Origin: Philonthus cognatus
Taxonomy: Eukaryota; Arthropoda; Insecta; Coleoptera; Staphylinidae
NCBI GenBank assembly: GCA_932526585.2
Contig: OW052249.1
Location: 5,087,001-5,151,000 of the forward strand
Direction of reading: 5' to 3'
Length of the DNA: 64,000 bases
The notes below the pieces were generated by a model. It saw only the letters and a list, made by a program, of their open reading frames with translations. It was not told the DNA's origin and did no database searches. Below, piece by piece: positions 1-11,430 of the stretch (positions are counted from its first letter, which is position 1; each line of letters starts with the position of its first letter). Made by a program: the position numbers and the translations under genes.

Positions 1-255
1 GTTTCCACTCCCAGGTTAAGCATGAAGTAAAATTTCGAGTTCAGAAAAGCCTTAAAATTTGGTTTGGTCGTGTAGCGCGTAGCGCTACGCGACCAAACCA
101 AATTTTCAGGTTTTTCTAAACTCGAAATTTTACTTCATGCGCCACGCGCATCAAACACTGATTTAAAGTGAAGTTTAAAAACACATAAATACATCTTTAA
201 TTAGAGTAACAGGGAATCAGATATTTAGTCTGTTACAACGATGTTTAGTGGTAAT
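1..255. mobile_element. Left part of a hAT-like CAGAGCTGGG element, interrupted at 255
   Basis: Interior of a copy whose left terminus lies outside the window. It holds a hairpin module at about 14-146 (arms beginning GCATGAAGTAAAATTTCGAG and mirrored) whose GC-rich apex at 61-99 differs from most other copies. The sequence up to 255 continues at 4738 after a second copy of the same family, and both sides match the uninterrupted copy around 34660-34760. The outer element therefore spans the left edge to 5055. Confidence 0.75.
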
Positions 256-1609
256 CAGAGCTGGGACGAATCCTCGTAAAAAGGATTCGAATCACGAATC
301 CGAATCACCTAATATGATTCGAATCACGAATACTCGAATAAAGGATTCGCAAGAGATAAATATGATTCGAATCAAAGATTCGAATCCTGTTTTTTCGAAT
401 CGCGAATACAAATCCTTTAAGAATAAATTTGATTTTATTATTTTTTTTCAACCATTTATATATAAATATCGTTACCAGTTGTTTTAACAAACCTATTTAA
501 AACCTAATTATTTATTAGTAACACTAAACATCGTTAATAACAGATTAAACATCTGATTTCCTGTTACTCTGATTAACGATGTACTTGTGTATTTCTGAAC
601 TTCACTTCAAATCAGTGTTTTGTACGCGTGGCGCATGAAGTAAAATTTCGAGTTTAGAAAAGCCCGAAAATTTGTCTCGGGTCGCTGCGCGACCCTCGAC
701 AAATTTTCACGGGGCTTTTCTAAACTCGAAATTTTACTTCATGCTTAGTCTGTGAGTGGAAAACAGTCTTGTATATAATATCGATAACTTTTGATAAACA
801 CTTGCCTTCTTGATTTAGAAAAAAAATCGATTTTTTTTAGATACTTTATGGATCACCCTGTATAAAAACAAATACGCCCATCTTGTAGATCTCGCCCCAA
901 TAGCCTAAATGCGTGTATTATACTTTTCTGTAGCTCGAATAGTATTTGAGTTATAACGTTTTTTGTCAAAATTGAGGTAAGTCGAGGACTTACGCTATTT
1001 TGTATTTCGCAAAACTTGCGAATAACTCAATAACTAATGGGAATACAAAAAAATCGTTCAACCAAAAGTTTTAGATAAGAAAATTTTGGACAATTTTTCT
1101 ATCTTTAGGTTTTTTCGTAACTATCTTCTTTCTTAGAGAACAATAACAGTTTGTTGAAAGATTCTTAAAAACTTATAATTTTTAAAAATCATGGAATAAC
1201 TTGATTTTGCGCATTACTGAAAAAATATATCATTAGTAATTAGTAATATTTAATGTCGTTTTTATTGTGCGCGTTGATAGAGATGATAAAGTTTGTTAAT
1301 AATCTAAGCATTATAACATAAAAACATTTTATATGTACAGAGAGTTTAAAGTTTAGTGACCACGATTTTTGCGTAACAACAACAATTTTTCAACACTTTT
1401 AGTAAATAACACACTTGGTTAAGATTTCACTGTTTATTAGTTGACACTGCAACACTTGTTTCGCCACACAGGCAGATAAAAGATGACAATTTTTCAGTTG
1501 AAACAATTAAAAATGTTCGAAATAAAAATAAACACATTAACCACTGCACTCTGTTTAAGTTCCAATTGAAAAAAAACAAATTGGCAAAAAAATAGTTACA
1601 GTCCTCTCG

Positions 1610-2929
1610 ATGAAAAAAGATGTACACAATTATCGTCCTATAGCCATTCAATCTTGTATTCCGAAACTGTTTGACAAGATTGTATATAAACATATAATGC
1701 TGCACTTTTCATCCACAATAATTGATCAACAACATGGATTCTTTCCATCAAGATCTACAGAATCGAATCTCTTTATTTATTCAAACTTTATATCGGATAC
1801 TTTGGAAGAAGGCTCAGTTGTAGATTCTGTCTACACCGACTTCTCCAAAGCCTTCGACAGGGTTAATCATACGAGGCTTCTGTATAAACTTTGCTCATAT
1901 GGTGTTTCGGGACGCATGCTTGAATGGCTACGGTCCTTTATCTGTAAAAGGAAAATGTTGGTCAAAGTAAATAACATCACATCTGATATCATAATTGATG
2001 CAACCTCAGGGGTGCCACAAGGCTCTCACTTAGGGCCGTTACTTTTTCTTATATTTGTGAATGATATTGGCAAACATCTTACTTCTAATATTCTTCTATA
2101 TGCAGACGATATGAAAGTATTTCGCAATATAAAGTCCATATATGACTGTAATACTCTTCAAAATGATTTAAATCAGATTATGGTTTGGTGTAATGATAAT
2201 AATCTCTATTTAAATATAAAAAAATGCAAGTCCATGCGGTTTTCACGTAAAAAAGATTCAATATTAGCTTTTGATTATTCATTAAATAATAGTTTCCTCG
2301 AGAGAGTTGATTCAATTAATGATTTGGGGGTTTTGTTTGATGCTAAACTACAGTTTAATGATCACATCAACAAAATCTCTGCTACAGCATTGCAGATGTT
2401 TGGATTTATACGAAGATTTAGCTCAAATTTTAATTCTATTCGAACATTTATATCTCTCTATATATCTATTGTAAGGCCTATTATAGATTATTGCGCAATT
2501 ATATGGTCACCTCATTATAAATGTCATGTGGATCGTCTAGAAAATGTGCAACGAAAAATGATAAAATTGATTTGTTTTCGATGTCATCTATTTTATCATG
2601 ATTATAATATGATACTTAAATATCTTGGACTTCTTCCATTAATTAAACGAAGAGTGTACTTTTCCTTGTGTTTTGCGTACCGCATATTAAATAGCAGAAT
2701 AAATTGTTCTGTAATACTTGCATCAATTTCACTATATGTACCTACACGCTTAACTAGGCATCAACAACTACTTGCTAGCAAGTATCACGCAACAAATTAT
2801 GCATCCAACAGCCCAAGGAATGCATTAATTGATAATAATAATACATATTGTAGATTGATAGATGTTTTTGGTGTAAGCTTACAATGTTTCAAGCGTAATT
2901 GTAAAAATGTGCTTGAATGTAGTACGTAG
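1610..2929 (+). CDS. Reverse transcriptase, C-terminal part of LINE ORF2
   Basis: A 439-residue open frame covering most of the RT and the C-terminal region of a LINE ORF2 protein, which copies the element RNA into the target site. RT landmarks: NYRPIAI near residue 7, QHGF at 41-44, TDFSKAFD at 76-83 (first catalytic Asp), VPQGS at 135-139 and YADD at 164-167. The endonuclease and N-terminal RT are missing. The start codon sits at the truncation junction, and its A comes from the target site, so it is not a natural start. There is no internal stop, so the insertion may be fairly recent, but a fragment cannot mobilise itself. Confidence 0.8.
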   Translation: MKKDVHNYRPIAIQSCIPKLFDKIVYKHIMLHFSSTIIDQQHGFFPSRSTESNLFIYSNFISDTLEEGSVVDSVYTDFSKAFDRVNHTRLLYKLCSYGVSGRMLEWLRSFICKRKMLVKVNNITSDIIIDATSGVPQGSHLGPLLFLIFVNDIGKHLTSNILLYADDMKVFRNIKSIYDCNTLQNDLNQIMVWCNDNNLYLNIKKCKSMRFSRKKDSILAFDYSLNNSFLERVDSINDLGVLFDAKLQFNDHINKISATALQMFGFIRRFSSNFNSIRTFISLYISIVRPIIDYCAIIWSPHYKCHVDRLENVQRKMIKLICFRCHLFYHDYNMILKYLGLLPLIKRRVYFSLCFAYRILNSRINCSVILASISLYVPTRLTRHQQLLASKYHATNYASNSPRNALIDNNNTYCRLIDVFGVSLQCFKRNCKNVLECST

Positions 2930-3100
2930 TGTTATAGTATATATGATTCCATGTATGCATACTTGTATTTGTATATAAATTTAGTTTTAGTCGTTATTCA
3001 CATTGTTTGTGTGATTTTGTGCGATTATTTCGATTTGTTAAAAGACTATTGTTATTTTATTATGTAATGGCCCACCGTTAAAATAAATAAATAAATAAAT
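1611..3100 (+). mobile_element. 5'-truncated Jockey-group LINE with an (AAAT)n tail
   Basis: A LINE fragment inserted in the hAT-like element. The empty site is seen at about 33650-33675, where TCGAGAGGACTG runs directly into the sequence found here on the far side of the insertion. It starts inside the reverse transcriptase region and ends in an AAATAAATAAAT tail, as expected from target-primed reverse transcription with 5' truncation. It is the same family as 58806-60935, which has the same kind of tail. Confidence 0.85.
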
Positions 3101-4020
3101 GAAGGTGCTATGACAATTGAAAATGTCAAAGTTGGTTTAAAAAATTTCGTCACAGAAAAATTTCATTAGATTATGAAAGCAACCATGGCAGTGTATCCAG
3201 CCATGGCAGTGTAAACTGAACAAATAATCATAACGAAGAGACACTAAAAATGGATTTGCCAACTGCTTTTTATTCAAAACTTGAAGAATTTTATAATAGA
3301 GAAATAAAAACTCTATCAAAACGTTGCTTTGGAAAACAAATTGCATATCTCAGATTATGCTATACGAAAAGGTAAAACGGTGTAAGTGTGTTCTTAATTA
3401 TCTGGAAATTGTCCAATACTTGCATAGATTTCAAGTTTTTTGGCGCCCAATCTGGGGCCATGCTAACGTTGGGCCCTTGTTGGGCGCCATAAATTGTGAA
3501 AGTAAAAGTTAAAAACTTCACACTGATGAGTGTTTCGTACGCGTGGCACATGAAGTAAAATTTCAAGTTTAGAAAAGATTGAGTTTGGACGCCACGGGTC
3601 TAAATCAAAACGCTCAGGCTTTTATAAACTCAAAATTTTAGTTTATGCTTGAGCTAAGAGTGGAGAGCACTCGTTTAAAAATACTTAAAACGCTTGCATT
3701 TGAGGTTGTTTGGCGCCTAACGTGGGGCCAGGCTAACGCTATGGCCCCTAGTTGGGCGCCATAAAACGCAAGCATCTAAATTTAAAACTTTCCATTGAAT
3801 CAGCGTTTTGTACGCGTGGTGCATGAAGTAAAATTTTCAGTTTAGAAAAGAGTTTGGATTTGGACGATCAGGCTTTCCTAAACTCGAAATTTTACTTCAT
3901 GCTTTGTCTGGGAGTGGAAAACACTCGTTTAGACTTCAAAATGAACGCTTAATATTTTTTTTAACTTATTGATTAATAACTAAATACGATTTAATTTCAT
4001 TCGTACATTTTTAATACAGG

Positions 4021-4092
4021 GTAATCATACGGGTAATTTACAATTCTTAATAAATATAAATAAATTTATTGAGAATTGTAAATTACCCATGA
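4021..4092. repeat. Short inverted repeat (GGTAATTTACAATTC arms)
   Basis: Arms reading GGGTAATTTACAATTCTTAA and its complement flank an AT-rich centre. The same structure recurs at about 32701-32770 in the mirror-image hAT-like copy, so it is an ancestral part of that subfamily rather than a new insertion. Confidence 0.6.
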
Positions 4093-4737
4093 TTCAATAA
4101 ATTAATGAATCTAAACCGGTTTGCTGATATTTCACCGAGAAATCATGATATGGTTGTTTCAGGGGTACAATTCATTAAATACGTTACGTAGATAATTAAT
4201 ACAATTTATAGATTTACCTTTACCAAGTGTTTTCCACTCCCAGACTAAGCATGAAGTAAAATTTCGGGTTTAGAAAAGCCCCGTGAAAATTTGTCGAGGG
4301 TCGCGCAGCGACCCGAGACAAATTTTCTGGGCTTTTCTAAACCCGAAATTTTACTTCATGCGCCACGCGTATAAAACAGCGATTTAACGAGAAATTTAAA
4401 AACACACAAAAGACATTTTTTATGTTAGTCCTTACAATTAATTCGAATTATTTTTGACGATTCAAATCCTTTTGTAAGTATTCGAATTCTTTTATAAATA
4501 TTCGAATCCTTTTATAAATATTCGAATCCTTTTATAAGGATTCGAATCCCTTTATATGGATTCGAATCACCCACATTTGGATTCGAATACGAATCCTCTT
4601 AAAAAAATGTAACGAATCCGGATCACGAATCCAGTTGAACTAAAGTATTCGAATGCCTCTTTTAAATCCTCTAAAAGGATTCGAATCCTGGATTCGAATA
4701 CCGAATGATTCGAATCCTGCCCAGCTCTGGTGGTAAT

Positions 4738-5055
4738 AATAAATAATTAGGTTTTATCAAACTGGTAGTAAGATTAAAATATTAATGGCTGAAAACAAAT
4801 AATAATCAAATTTATTTATAAATGATTTGTATTCGTGACTCGAAAAAATAGGATTCGAACCATCAATGATTCGAATCCTGTTTTCGAGTCATATTTTTCT
4901 CTTACGAATCCCGTATTCAAGTATTCGTGATTCGAATCATATTAGTCGATGCGGATTCGTGATTCGAATCATATTAGTCGATTCGGATTCGTGATTCGAA
5001 TCATATTAGTCGATTCGGATTCGTGTCATTTTTTTAAGGATTCGTCCCAGCTCTG
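4738..5055. mobile_element. Right part of the outer hAT-like element
   Basis: Continuation of the copy broken at 255. It runs through a GATTCGAATC-rich subterminal stretch and ends in GGATTCGTCCCAGCTCTG at 5055. This terminus matches the ACGAATCC-type end seen at 34994. The matching left end and its 8-bp duplication are off the window, so the duplication cannot be checked. Confidence 0.75.
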
Positions 5056-5444
5056 TAACATAATACCTTATGATTTTAACGCAGCAAAATGTTTTCATTT
5101 TTGTTCAGTGAGCTGTTATGAATTTTGTCAATGTTTATTCATATTATTGACAACATTTACAATTTGAAATTTTCCGAAATCTTAGTCAAATAAATCAATA
5201 ATACATACCGCGGGCCACACAAAATAGCCCATAAAAACTTTTTAAAAATATCATAAATACTTTGGAAATCATAAAAATGCACTTAAAATGCATTTCTATT
5301 TAACAAACGTTTTAAAAATATCATGAATATTTGGGATGTCAAATAAGTAATAAATAGTTTTCTTCATTCAAAAAAATACGTTACCTTCAAAAATGTATTT
5401 AGTTACATTCGTTCTGCTGTAAACATTTGACTAAGATTATGTAA
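5056..5444. other. No gene seen
   Basis: AT-rich DNA between the outer hAT-like element and the first readable LINE sequence. I recognise no coding frame, inverted repeat or tail here. It may include the unreadable 5' portion of the LINE that follows. Confidence 0.5.
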
Positions 5445-6107
5445 TTGTCAAATTTAAACATGGTAATTCTATGTAAATCCTATCATTTGTGGAAAAGAGC
5501 TCGAATATGCCCTGTACACAAATCCGGAGACAAAAATTTAATAGATAACTACCGACCAATAGCCTTATTAAATAACTTCTCAAAGATATTTGAAGCTGTG
5601 TTAACGTCAAAAATTTATCAGCATGTACAAAATCATTTTACACCTTTCCAACACGGCTTCATTCGTGGCCGCTCAACAGCCACAAACCTATTTAACTTTG
5701 TACAGTTCGTGTACGAAGTAATTGATAGGCGTGGTCAAGTAGATGCCATATATTTAGATTTTAAAAAGGCTTTTGACAGCATCAACCATAACGTTATAAT
5801 CAGTAAACTCAATAACTTCGGCTTTTCTCCCTCTTTATGTTTTTTAATGAAATCTTACCTTAACGAAGTAGAAGCCTCTATAGTCAGTGAATTAAATCTT
5901 ACCTAGTTAATCGCAGTCAGTATGTAGAGTATAACGGATTCGAATCCCCTGTTTTTATCCCTACAAGTGGTGTACCACAAGGGTCAAATTTAGGCCCTTT
6001 AATATTTATTTGTTTTATCAACGACATAGTGGATGGCATTGAATCAAATATCTTGTTGTACGCTGATGATATTAAAATATATCGAGAGATGAATACGGTG
6101 GCTGACA
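5445..6107 (+). pseudogene. LINE reverse transcriptase, first part (host of the nested LINE)
   Basis: RT region of a Jockey/CR1-group LINE: CPVHKSGDKNLIDNYRPIALL, then QHGFIRGRST, LDFKKAFDSINH (motif A), VPQGSNLGPL (motif B) and LLYADDIKIY (motif C). The frame breaks at 5861 because of a 33-bp insertion with an 11-bp target duplication. Removing that 44-bp addition restores one continuous frame across it. Coding then stops near 6107 where another LINE is inserted, and resumes at about 10148. No endonuclease or ORF1 is recognisable upstream, so it is 5'-truncated. Confidence 0.8.
5861..5893 (+). mobile_element. 33-bp Penelope-type micro-insertion
   Basis: Flanked by perfect 11-bp direct repeats AAATCTTACCT at 5850-5860 and 5894-5904. 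The insert begins TAACGAAGTAGAAGCCTC. The same string lies near one end of the insertions at 37677-37890 and 49317-49549, so this looks like an extremely truncated relative. Its removal restores the LINE reading frame exactly. Confidence 0.7.
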
Positions 6108-6136
6108 GTACAGTGTATTGGCTGTATTGGCTAAAT

Positions 6137-7171
6137 ATGGCTGCCATGTTAAGCCGGTCGTTATCTGAATCCTCTATAAGTGAAATAACTACAAGTGACA
6201 TATTAAAGTGTGTATCATGTAATACTCTTATTAAGCTAAATGCTACCAAGTGTTGTATTTGTGATGTGAACTTACATAAAGGTTGCATTAAATCTGAAGA
6301 TAAATTTGGCATGCCATGCTGCTCCAAGTGTGAACGTGGTGGAATCCAGCGTGGGATCTTTCAGGTTTTAATAACTCTAAAAGATGATGTGAAACAGCTA
6401 TCGCTTCAAGTAAGTTTACAGAATAATGAATTAACTCGCAAGAATAGCGAAATTAAACAGTTAACCTGTGAACTGGAAAACCTTAAAAAAACCGTAAACA
6501 TTAGTCCGAATCCAAACCAACAACTAGTGAAAGAAAATGATATCTTGATACAGAATTCTATAAATTCAAGTCCTAGCAAAAAGGCATTAAACACAATTGC
6601 TTCAATAGATGGATCTACGTATTCAGATATTGCCAGAAAATCCGAGGTAGAAAATATGCAAACCAATAACAACAAAAAAGTCAGAATGCCAAGCCCAATA
6701 AAAACATCGGAAATTAATATAAATCAGGAAAGTAGATCATCACAGCCAAATGCGGTCAATGAACCTGACAATAATAATCGATGGACTGTAGTAAAACATA
6801 AACAAAACAAAAAATCGTACAAATTCAACGGTGAAGCAAAAACATCAACACTACCTGTCGCAGTTATCCCAAGGAGAAAATGGATATTTGTAACACGGCT
6901 GGATAAGGATGTTGATTGTCAAATGATCAAATCTTATCTAACGGAGGGAGCAGGCGAGGCATCTTACATAATTGAACAAATTAAACCAAAGTACGATAAT
7001 GCAATTTACACTTCTTTTAAAATTGGAGTTCCGATTGAATTCGAAGATAAAGTAATTAATGTAACATTTTGGCCAAACAATTGTCTCGTGAACAGATTTT
7101 ACTTTAAGAAACGGACGAACGCAAGTGGTCCTAATTTTCAATCAAGTCCGAAGAATCGAATAAAAATTTAA
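6137..7171 (+). CDS. LINE ORF1 protein with PHD-like zinc finger
   Basis: About 344 residues from the ATG at 6137. Upstream, the same frame reads into the RT of the host LINE by chance, so I place the start here. Near the N-terminus, Cys/His pairs (CVSC, CCIC, HKGC, CCSKC) form a PHD-like zinc finger. This follows the ORF1 layout known for CR1-group elements. A polar stretch with likely coiled coil (QNNELTRKNSEIKQLTCEL) and a basic, low-complexity middle follow. The C-terminal domain (RRKWIFVTRL to NRFYFKKR) looks like an RNA-binding fold. ORF1 proteins bind element RNA and act as chaperones. The frame is intact. Confidence 0.7.
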   Translation: MAAMLSRSLSESSISEITTSDILKCVSCNTLIKLNATKCCICDVNLHKGCIKSEDKFGMPCCSKCERGGIQRGIFQVLITLKDDVKQLSLQVSLQNNELTRKNSEIKQLTCELENLKKTVNISPNPNQQLVKENDILIQNSINSSPSKKALNTIASIDGSTYSDIARKSEVENMQTNNNKKVRMPSPIKTSEININQESRSSQPNAVNEPDNNNRWTVVKHKQNKKSYKFNGEAKTSTLPVAVIPRRKWIFVTRLDKDVDCQMIKSYLTEGAGEASYIIEQIKPKYDNAIYTSFKIGVPIEFEDKVINVTFWPNNCLVNRFYFKKRTNASGPNFQSSPKNRIKI

Positions 7172-7254
7172 GATCAAGTAACACTCAAACTTTTAAAATA
7201 CTACATCAGAATGTACGATGCTTAAGGAACTCAATAAACAACATTGAAGCTCTA

Positions 7255-8262
7255 ATGGAAGAAATTAGTGAATGTCACGTATTGGGTATAACCGAACACT
7301 GGCAAACTTGTGAACAATTAGAAATGTGTAAAATTAGGAACTTTGTTCTTACCTCCTCTTTTTGTAGGGCTGAGAATCAACATGGCGGTGTAGCGTTGTA
7401 CTCTTACAAAGACCTTGGTGCTAAATCAATTTGTTTGGAAGATATTTGCTCTCCAAATTTATTTGAATGTGCGGGTGTGGACATTAAGTTCGGCGATAAG
7501 ACAATATCTGTTGTAGTAGTTTATAGGCCTCCTTTAAATGACTCTAGTTCGTTAGAATCCTTCTTTGAACGCTTAGAATGTTTATTGCATAAACTAAGCA
7601 GTCTTAATAATATATACTTCGTTATGGGCGATTTTAATATTAATTTATTAAGTGATAAACTTGCATCTAATCAATTCAAAAACATCTTGGAATCATTTTG
7701 TGCATATTTAACTGTTAAAGAACCGACTCGTATTACAGATGGTTCTCGCACTTGCATTGATAATATAATAACCAACGCAGATAGATGTATAAATACTCTA
7801 GTGTTAGATGCTGCTATATCAGACCATACTGGGCAATTACTCAAATATGAAACAAACCACCGATCTCAATCATTAGTAAAAAAAATACGAATTTACTCAA
7901 ACGAAAGTGTTAGTAACTTCACACTGGACATACAGAACGAAATGTTTAATGATGTATTTGTTGCCAAAGGTGTAAATGAAAAATATAAAATCTTTATAAA
8001 CATTTACTTAAAGTATTTCTACAAACACTTTCCTTTGCGTAAAGTAAGAAACACAGAACAAACAAAAATATATAATTCCGATGCTATAAAATTAAGCAAA
8101 GATAGGATGTTGTTATTTCAAACTTTGTCAAAATATAAGCCAGAATATGTCGAGGTATTTAAATGTGCACAGAGGGAATATAATCAACTACTGTCAGATG
8201 AAAAGAAAAAGTTCTATGAAAATAAAATAAAAATGTCAAATAATCGCTCAAAAACAATGTAG
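7255..8262 (+). CDS. LINE ORF2 endonuclease domain, ends at a nonsense codon
   Basis: AP-endonuclease-type domain of ORF2, which nicks the target DNA. Landmarks in order: HQNVRCLRN (upstream of the first ATG, so the true start is earlier, near 7180), ITEHW, GGVALYS, VYRPP, MGDFNINLL, PTRITDGSRTCIDNIITN and AISDH. The frame then enters the linker towards RT and ends in TAG at 8260-8262. Downstream, KIVSDVVGS continues in the same frame, so this is a nonsense mutation (probably from TGG). Confidence 0.78.
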   Translation: MEEISECHVLGITEHWQTCEQLEMCKIRNFVLTSSFCRAENQHGGVALYSYKDLGAKSICLEDICSPNLFECAGVDIKFGDKTISVVVVYRPPLNDSSSLESFFERLECLLHKLSSLNNIYFVMGDFNINLLSDKLASNQFKNILESFCAYLTVKEPTRITDGSRTCIDNIITNADRCINTLVLDAAISDHTGQLLKYETNHRSQSLVKKIRIYSNESVSNFTLDIQNEMFNDVFVAKGVNEKYKIFINIYLKYFYKHFPLRKVRNTEQTKIYNSDAIKLSKDRMLLFQTLSKYKPEYVEVFKCAQREYNQLLSDEKKKFYENKIKMSNNRSKTM

Positions 8263-10007
8263 AAAATAGTTAGTGATGTAGTAGGTTCAACGAAGAAGAA
8301 GAAACAATATCTACCTAATAATGTTGATCTCCATTTACTATCGACTAAATTTAACAAACATTTTAATGAAATTTCAGAAAACTTAAGCCATTTTTTTGTT
8401 AATAATGAACCCTATGTATGTGAAATACCTATCAACAATAATTCAATATTTCTGGAGCCTATTACAGAGCTTGAACTAATTAATATTGTGAATAACATCC
8501 AATAAAAATAGTACAGGTTACGATGAAATTCCAATATGTGTCATCAAAAAAAGTATATTCTGTATTGTAAAGCCTCTTTTGTGTATTATTAATGCAATGT
8601 TCGAGACTGGCATTTTTCCGGAACAGCTTAAACATTCGATTTTGGTGCCTATTTTTAAAGGTGGGAATTCAGAGGAACTGTCCAATTATAGGCCAATTAG
8701 CATTTTAAGCAATATATCTAAGTTATTTGAAGATATAATTTATAGACGCCTTAAACATTTTTTTTATAAGATATAAATTAATATCTGACAATCAACATGG
8801 ATTTCTCACCGGTAAGAGTATAGAGACCGCTTTATTTGATTATGTTAACTTAATACTAAACGCCTTAGAGGAACGACAGATTGCGTGTGGTGTTTTTCTC
8901 GATGTTTCCAAGGCTTTCGACTCAATTGACTTCAATATTCTACTGTCCAAGCTCTATAATTATGGCATTCGAGGTGTTGCCAATAACCTGATAGAATCAT
9001 ACCTTACAGGGAGGTGCCATGCAACAAAGTTGAACGACAATACTAAGGGAGTCAGTGTTATGTCAGAAGTCTTGGGGATGTCGGCGGTAATCCCGCAGGG
9101 TAGTGTCCTTGGCCCTTCTTTTGTTTATTGTCTACATTAATAATTTATTTCTAAATAAACCAGATCATTTGAACATACTAAATTATGCCGATGATACAAA
9201 CCTCTTATTAAAAGGCAGTGATATAAATTATATTGAAGAAGCCGGAAATCTTGGTATGAATTATGTACTCAGTTGGTTCTAGGATAATAAACTCTTAATA
9301 AATGTAAATAAAACAAAATGTCTATTTTTCAAGACAATCCAGTCAACTACAATGCCAAATTGCTTAAAATTAAATGATATTAATTATCGTACTACAAGTA
9401 CTGCTACATTTTTAGGAATTACTCTCGATGAAACCTTGACATACGAGACACAAATTAATATTATATCTTCAAAAATTAGTAAATCGATTTATGGTTTGAG
9501 AATACTGCTAAGATACAGTCATTTCTCCATTTCAAAAATATTCTACTACTCCAATATATATTCGCATCTTAGATACGGGATTATATTCTGGGGTAGTAGT
9601 ACAGATGCTACTAGAGTATTCATTTTACAAAAAAAGCCGTTCGAATACTGTATGGACTCAAGTACCGCGAGAGCTGTAGAGGTATTTTTCGTAGTAATTG
9701 CCTCCTTACGCTATATGGATTATACATATTCGAATGTGTCAAATTTCTTTGGCGTAATAAGCATAAATTCAGTGGAAATGTTATGGAAAATAGTCGTAAT
9801 ACTAGACATGGTCAAGTTTATCGCCTACCGAAACATAGGCTAACAGTGTATGAAAGGGGTCCGTTTTACTCTAGCATTAAGATATTTAACTTGTTACCAA
9901 AAGAAATAAAAGAAACAACTCGATATAATATCATGAAAAGTAAACTACATGCGTGGCTATGTTCTATTGAACCCTATTCCTTGGCAGAGTTTTATGCATC
10001 GCTGTAA
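8263..10007 (+). pseudogene. LINE ORF2 reverse transcriptase, frameshifted
   Basis: Continuation of ORF2 in several frames: a linker, then LVPIFKGGNSEELSNYRPIS (8640-8700), DNQHGFLTGKSIETALF (about 8790-8840), FLDVSKAFDSIDF (about 8895-8935), IPQGSVLGP (about 9090-9115), LNYADDTNLL (about 9180-9210) and the C-terminal TFLGITLDETLTYE region. At least three frameshifts and one further stop (TAG near 9282) break it. It ends near 10007, then a short UTR and the CTATT tail. Confidence 0.75.
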
Positions 10008-10147
10008 ACATAATAGTTATTTTAAGTATCATGTGTGTGTTTATATACATATGTAACTGAAACTGACAATTTTCTCGCTACAATGTAACATTTGTGTAGG
10101 TTTGTATTGAGAAATAAATACTATTCTATTCTATTCTATTCTATTCT

Positions 10148-10810
10148 ATCGCCTCAACTAATGACCTTGATCGCATTCAAGATTGGTGTACTTCCAATGA
10201 CTTATGCCTTAACTTTAATAAATGCAATTTCGTGAGCTTCAACAGAAAATTAAATCCAATACCCTTTGACTACTTTATCTCTGGTCATGGAATAACGGGC
10301 AGTCGAACGGTGAAGGATCTTGGAGTTCTGCTGGACAGCAAATTAACATTCCAGGAGCACATTAGTAAGATGTGTAAACTATCTTCTTTATTATTTCTAT
10401 TTAAATTATTACATAATCGCATTGATGATATAAACTTACTTTCTAAACTAAACTTCTATGTCGCTAGGTTAAACTCTAGGTGTTCCCACACCTTTGCGTA
10501 TCCTACATCTAGAACAAATGCTCTTTATTACTCTCCGTTAGTTCGAATCATTCGAAATTGCAATAACAACCCAAATATTGATATATTCAATGTAACCCCC
10601 CAGCTAACCAGGAATGCATTTTTATAAGTAATTATCTATGGCGCACAACTTTATATATATCCATACTGCAAGATTTATACACTCCAAATTTTCCATGTTT
10701 TCTTTATATGTATTATTATTAGTAATAGTTACACTATATTTTAGATATCATTTCTCTGTAATTGGAAGTAATTCTGTTGAGAAATAAAGCATTATTATTA
10801 TTATTATTAT
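10148..10810 (+). pseudogene. LINE reverse transcriptase, second part, with (ATT)n tail
   Basis: The host LINE resumes after the nested insertion with NDLDRIQDWC, then VKDLGVLLDSKLTFQEHISKM, and continues to a stop near 10627. Part of the thumb and C-terminal region looks deleted between DSKLTFQ and LLFLFKLLHNRI. The 3' UTR ends in an ATT-repeat tail at about 10790-10810. Confidence 0.72.
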
Positions 10811-10811
10811 C

Positions 10812-10814
<3 letters not shown>

Positions 10815-10846
<32 letters not shown>
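10815..10846. repeat. (TA)n microsatellite
   Basis: An uninterrupted TA tract just after the LINE ATT tail. Confidence 0.9.
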
Positions 10847-10850
<4 letters not shown>

Positions 10851-11430
10851 GTATTCCCTTTTACCATATGGTGTCGGGTTTATTATCATTTATTTATTTT
10901 TTAAAAATAGATAATTACCATTTAATGTTTTCTGCTTGTTATTGTTCATTAACTCGATTTAATATGGAAGATGTAATTCCCTGTTTGATAATTATTTTAA
11001 GTTATTCGTGATAAGTCCTGCAATTAATCGCTTCGTCCTAAATTTGAAATTTCCATGACTGATAAAAATAATCATTTATGAAATTACGCATAAAATCTTG
11101 GAATGCGTTGAGATTATAATGGCTGCAGGTTAAAAGTCACCCACTTGGTTTTATTGCTTATTAATTTATGTCATAACATTACGACAGATCAAATATTTTC
11201 TAATAAATAACAAATTGAAAAAGATACACATAATTATTTGATTAATTAGTCACAAAAAAATATTAAGCAATATGCTATCAACTTTTTATTTTTAAGAACT
11301 GCCTTAATATTATTCATTAGAAGACTAATTCATGCTACTAAATACAGACAATTTTTCTTTTAAGTATACATTTTCCGATGCATATGCTGTACATTTTCGG
11401 GCATTATTTGTTTTCAAAATCGTTCAATTT
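10847..11430. other. No gene seen
   Basis: AT-rich sequence without a convincing coding frame, inverted repeat or known element end. Confidence 0.5.

Larger units (their letters stand above)
256..4729 (-). mobile_element. hAT-like non-autonomous composite element, copy 1
   Basis: Ends are CAGAGCTGGG and CCCAGCTCTG, flanked by the perfect 8-bp duplication GTGGTAAT (248-255 and 4730-4737). A CAGnG-type terminus with 8-bp duplications is typical of hAT transposons. No transposase is present, so the element is non-autonomous. Hairpin modules lie near 625-760, 3540-3660, 3815-3925 and 4228-4375, and arrays of GGATTCGAATCC lie near both ends. A LINE is inserted at 1611-3100. Without it the copy is about 2.98 kb and closely matches 32071-34994 in the opposite orientation. 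Around 1376-1480 it carries a fragment resembling the 3' end of the Penelope-like element at 40.5 kb, with the ribozyme core deleted. Confidence 0.85.
6108..10147 (+). mobile_element. CR1-group LINE nested in another LINE, (CTATT)n tail
   Basis: A nearly full-length but decayed LINE inserted in the LINE that flanks it. It contains ORF1 with a zinc-finger region, an endonuclease, an RT region and a CTATT pentanucleotide tail at about 10121-10147. Its ORF1 end and endonuclease resemble those of the antisense LINE at 19071-22238. No clear target duplication is visible. Confidence 0.8.

Noticed and set aside
3523..3545. CTGATGAG..TTTCG string at the edge of a hairpin module as a hammerhead
   Set aside because: No GAAA in the correct strand position and no stem II. 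Other module copies read CTGATTTAA here, so the match is accidental.
10815..10846. TA run as a replication origin or promoter
   Set aside because: Simple microsatellite next to a LINE tail; no supporting signals.
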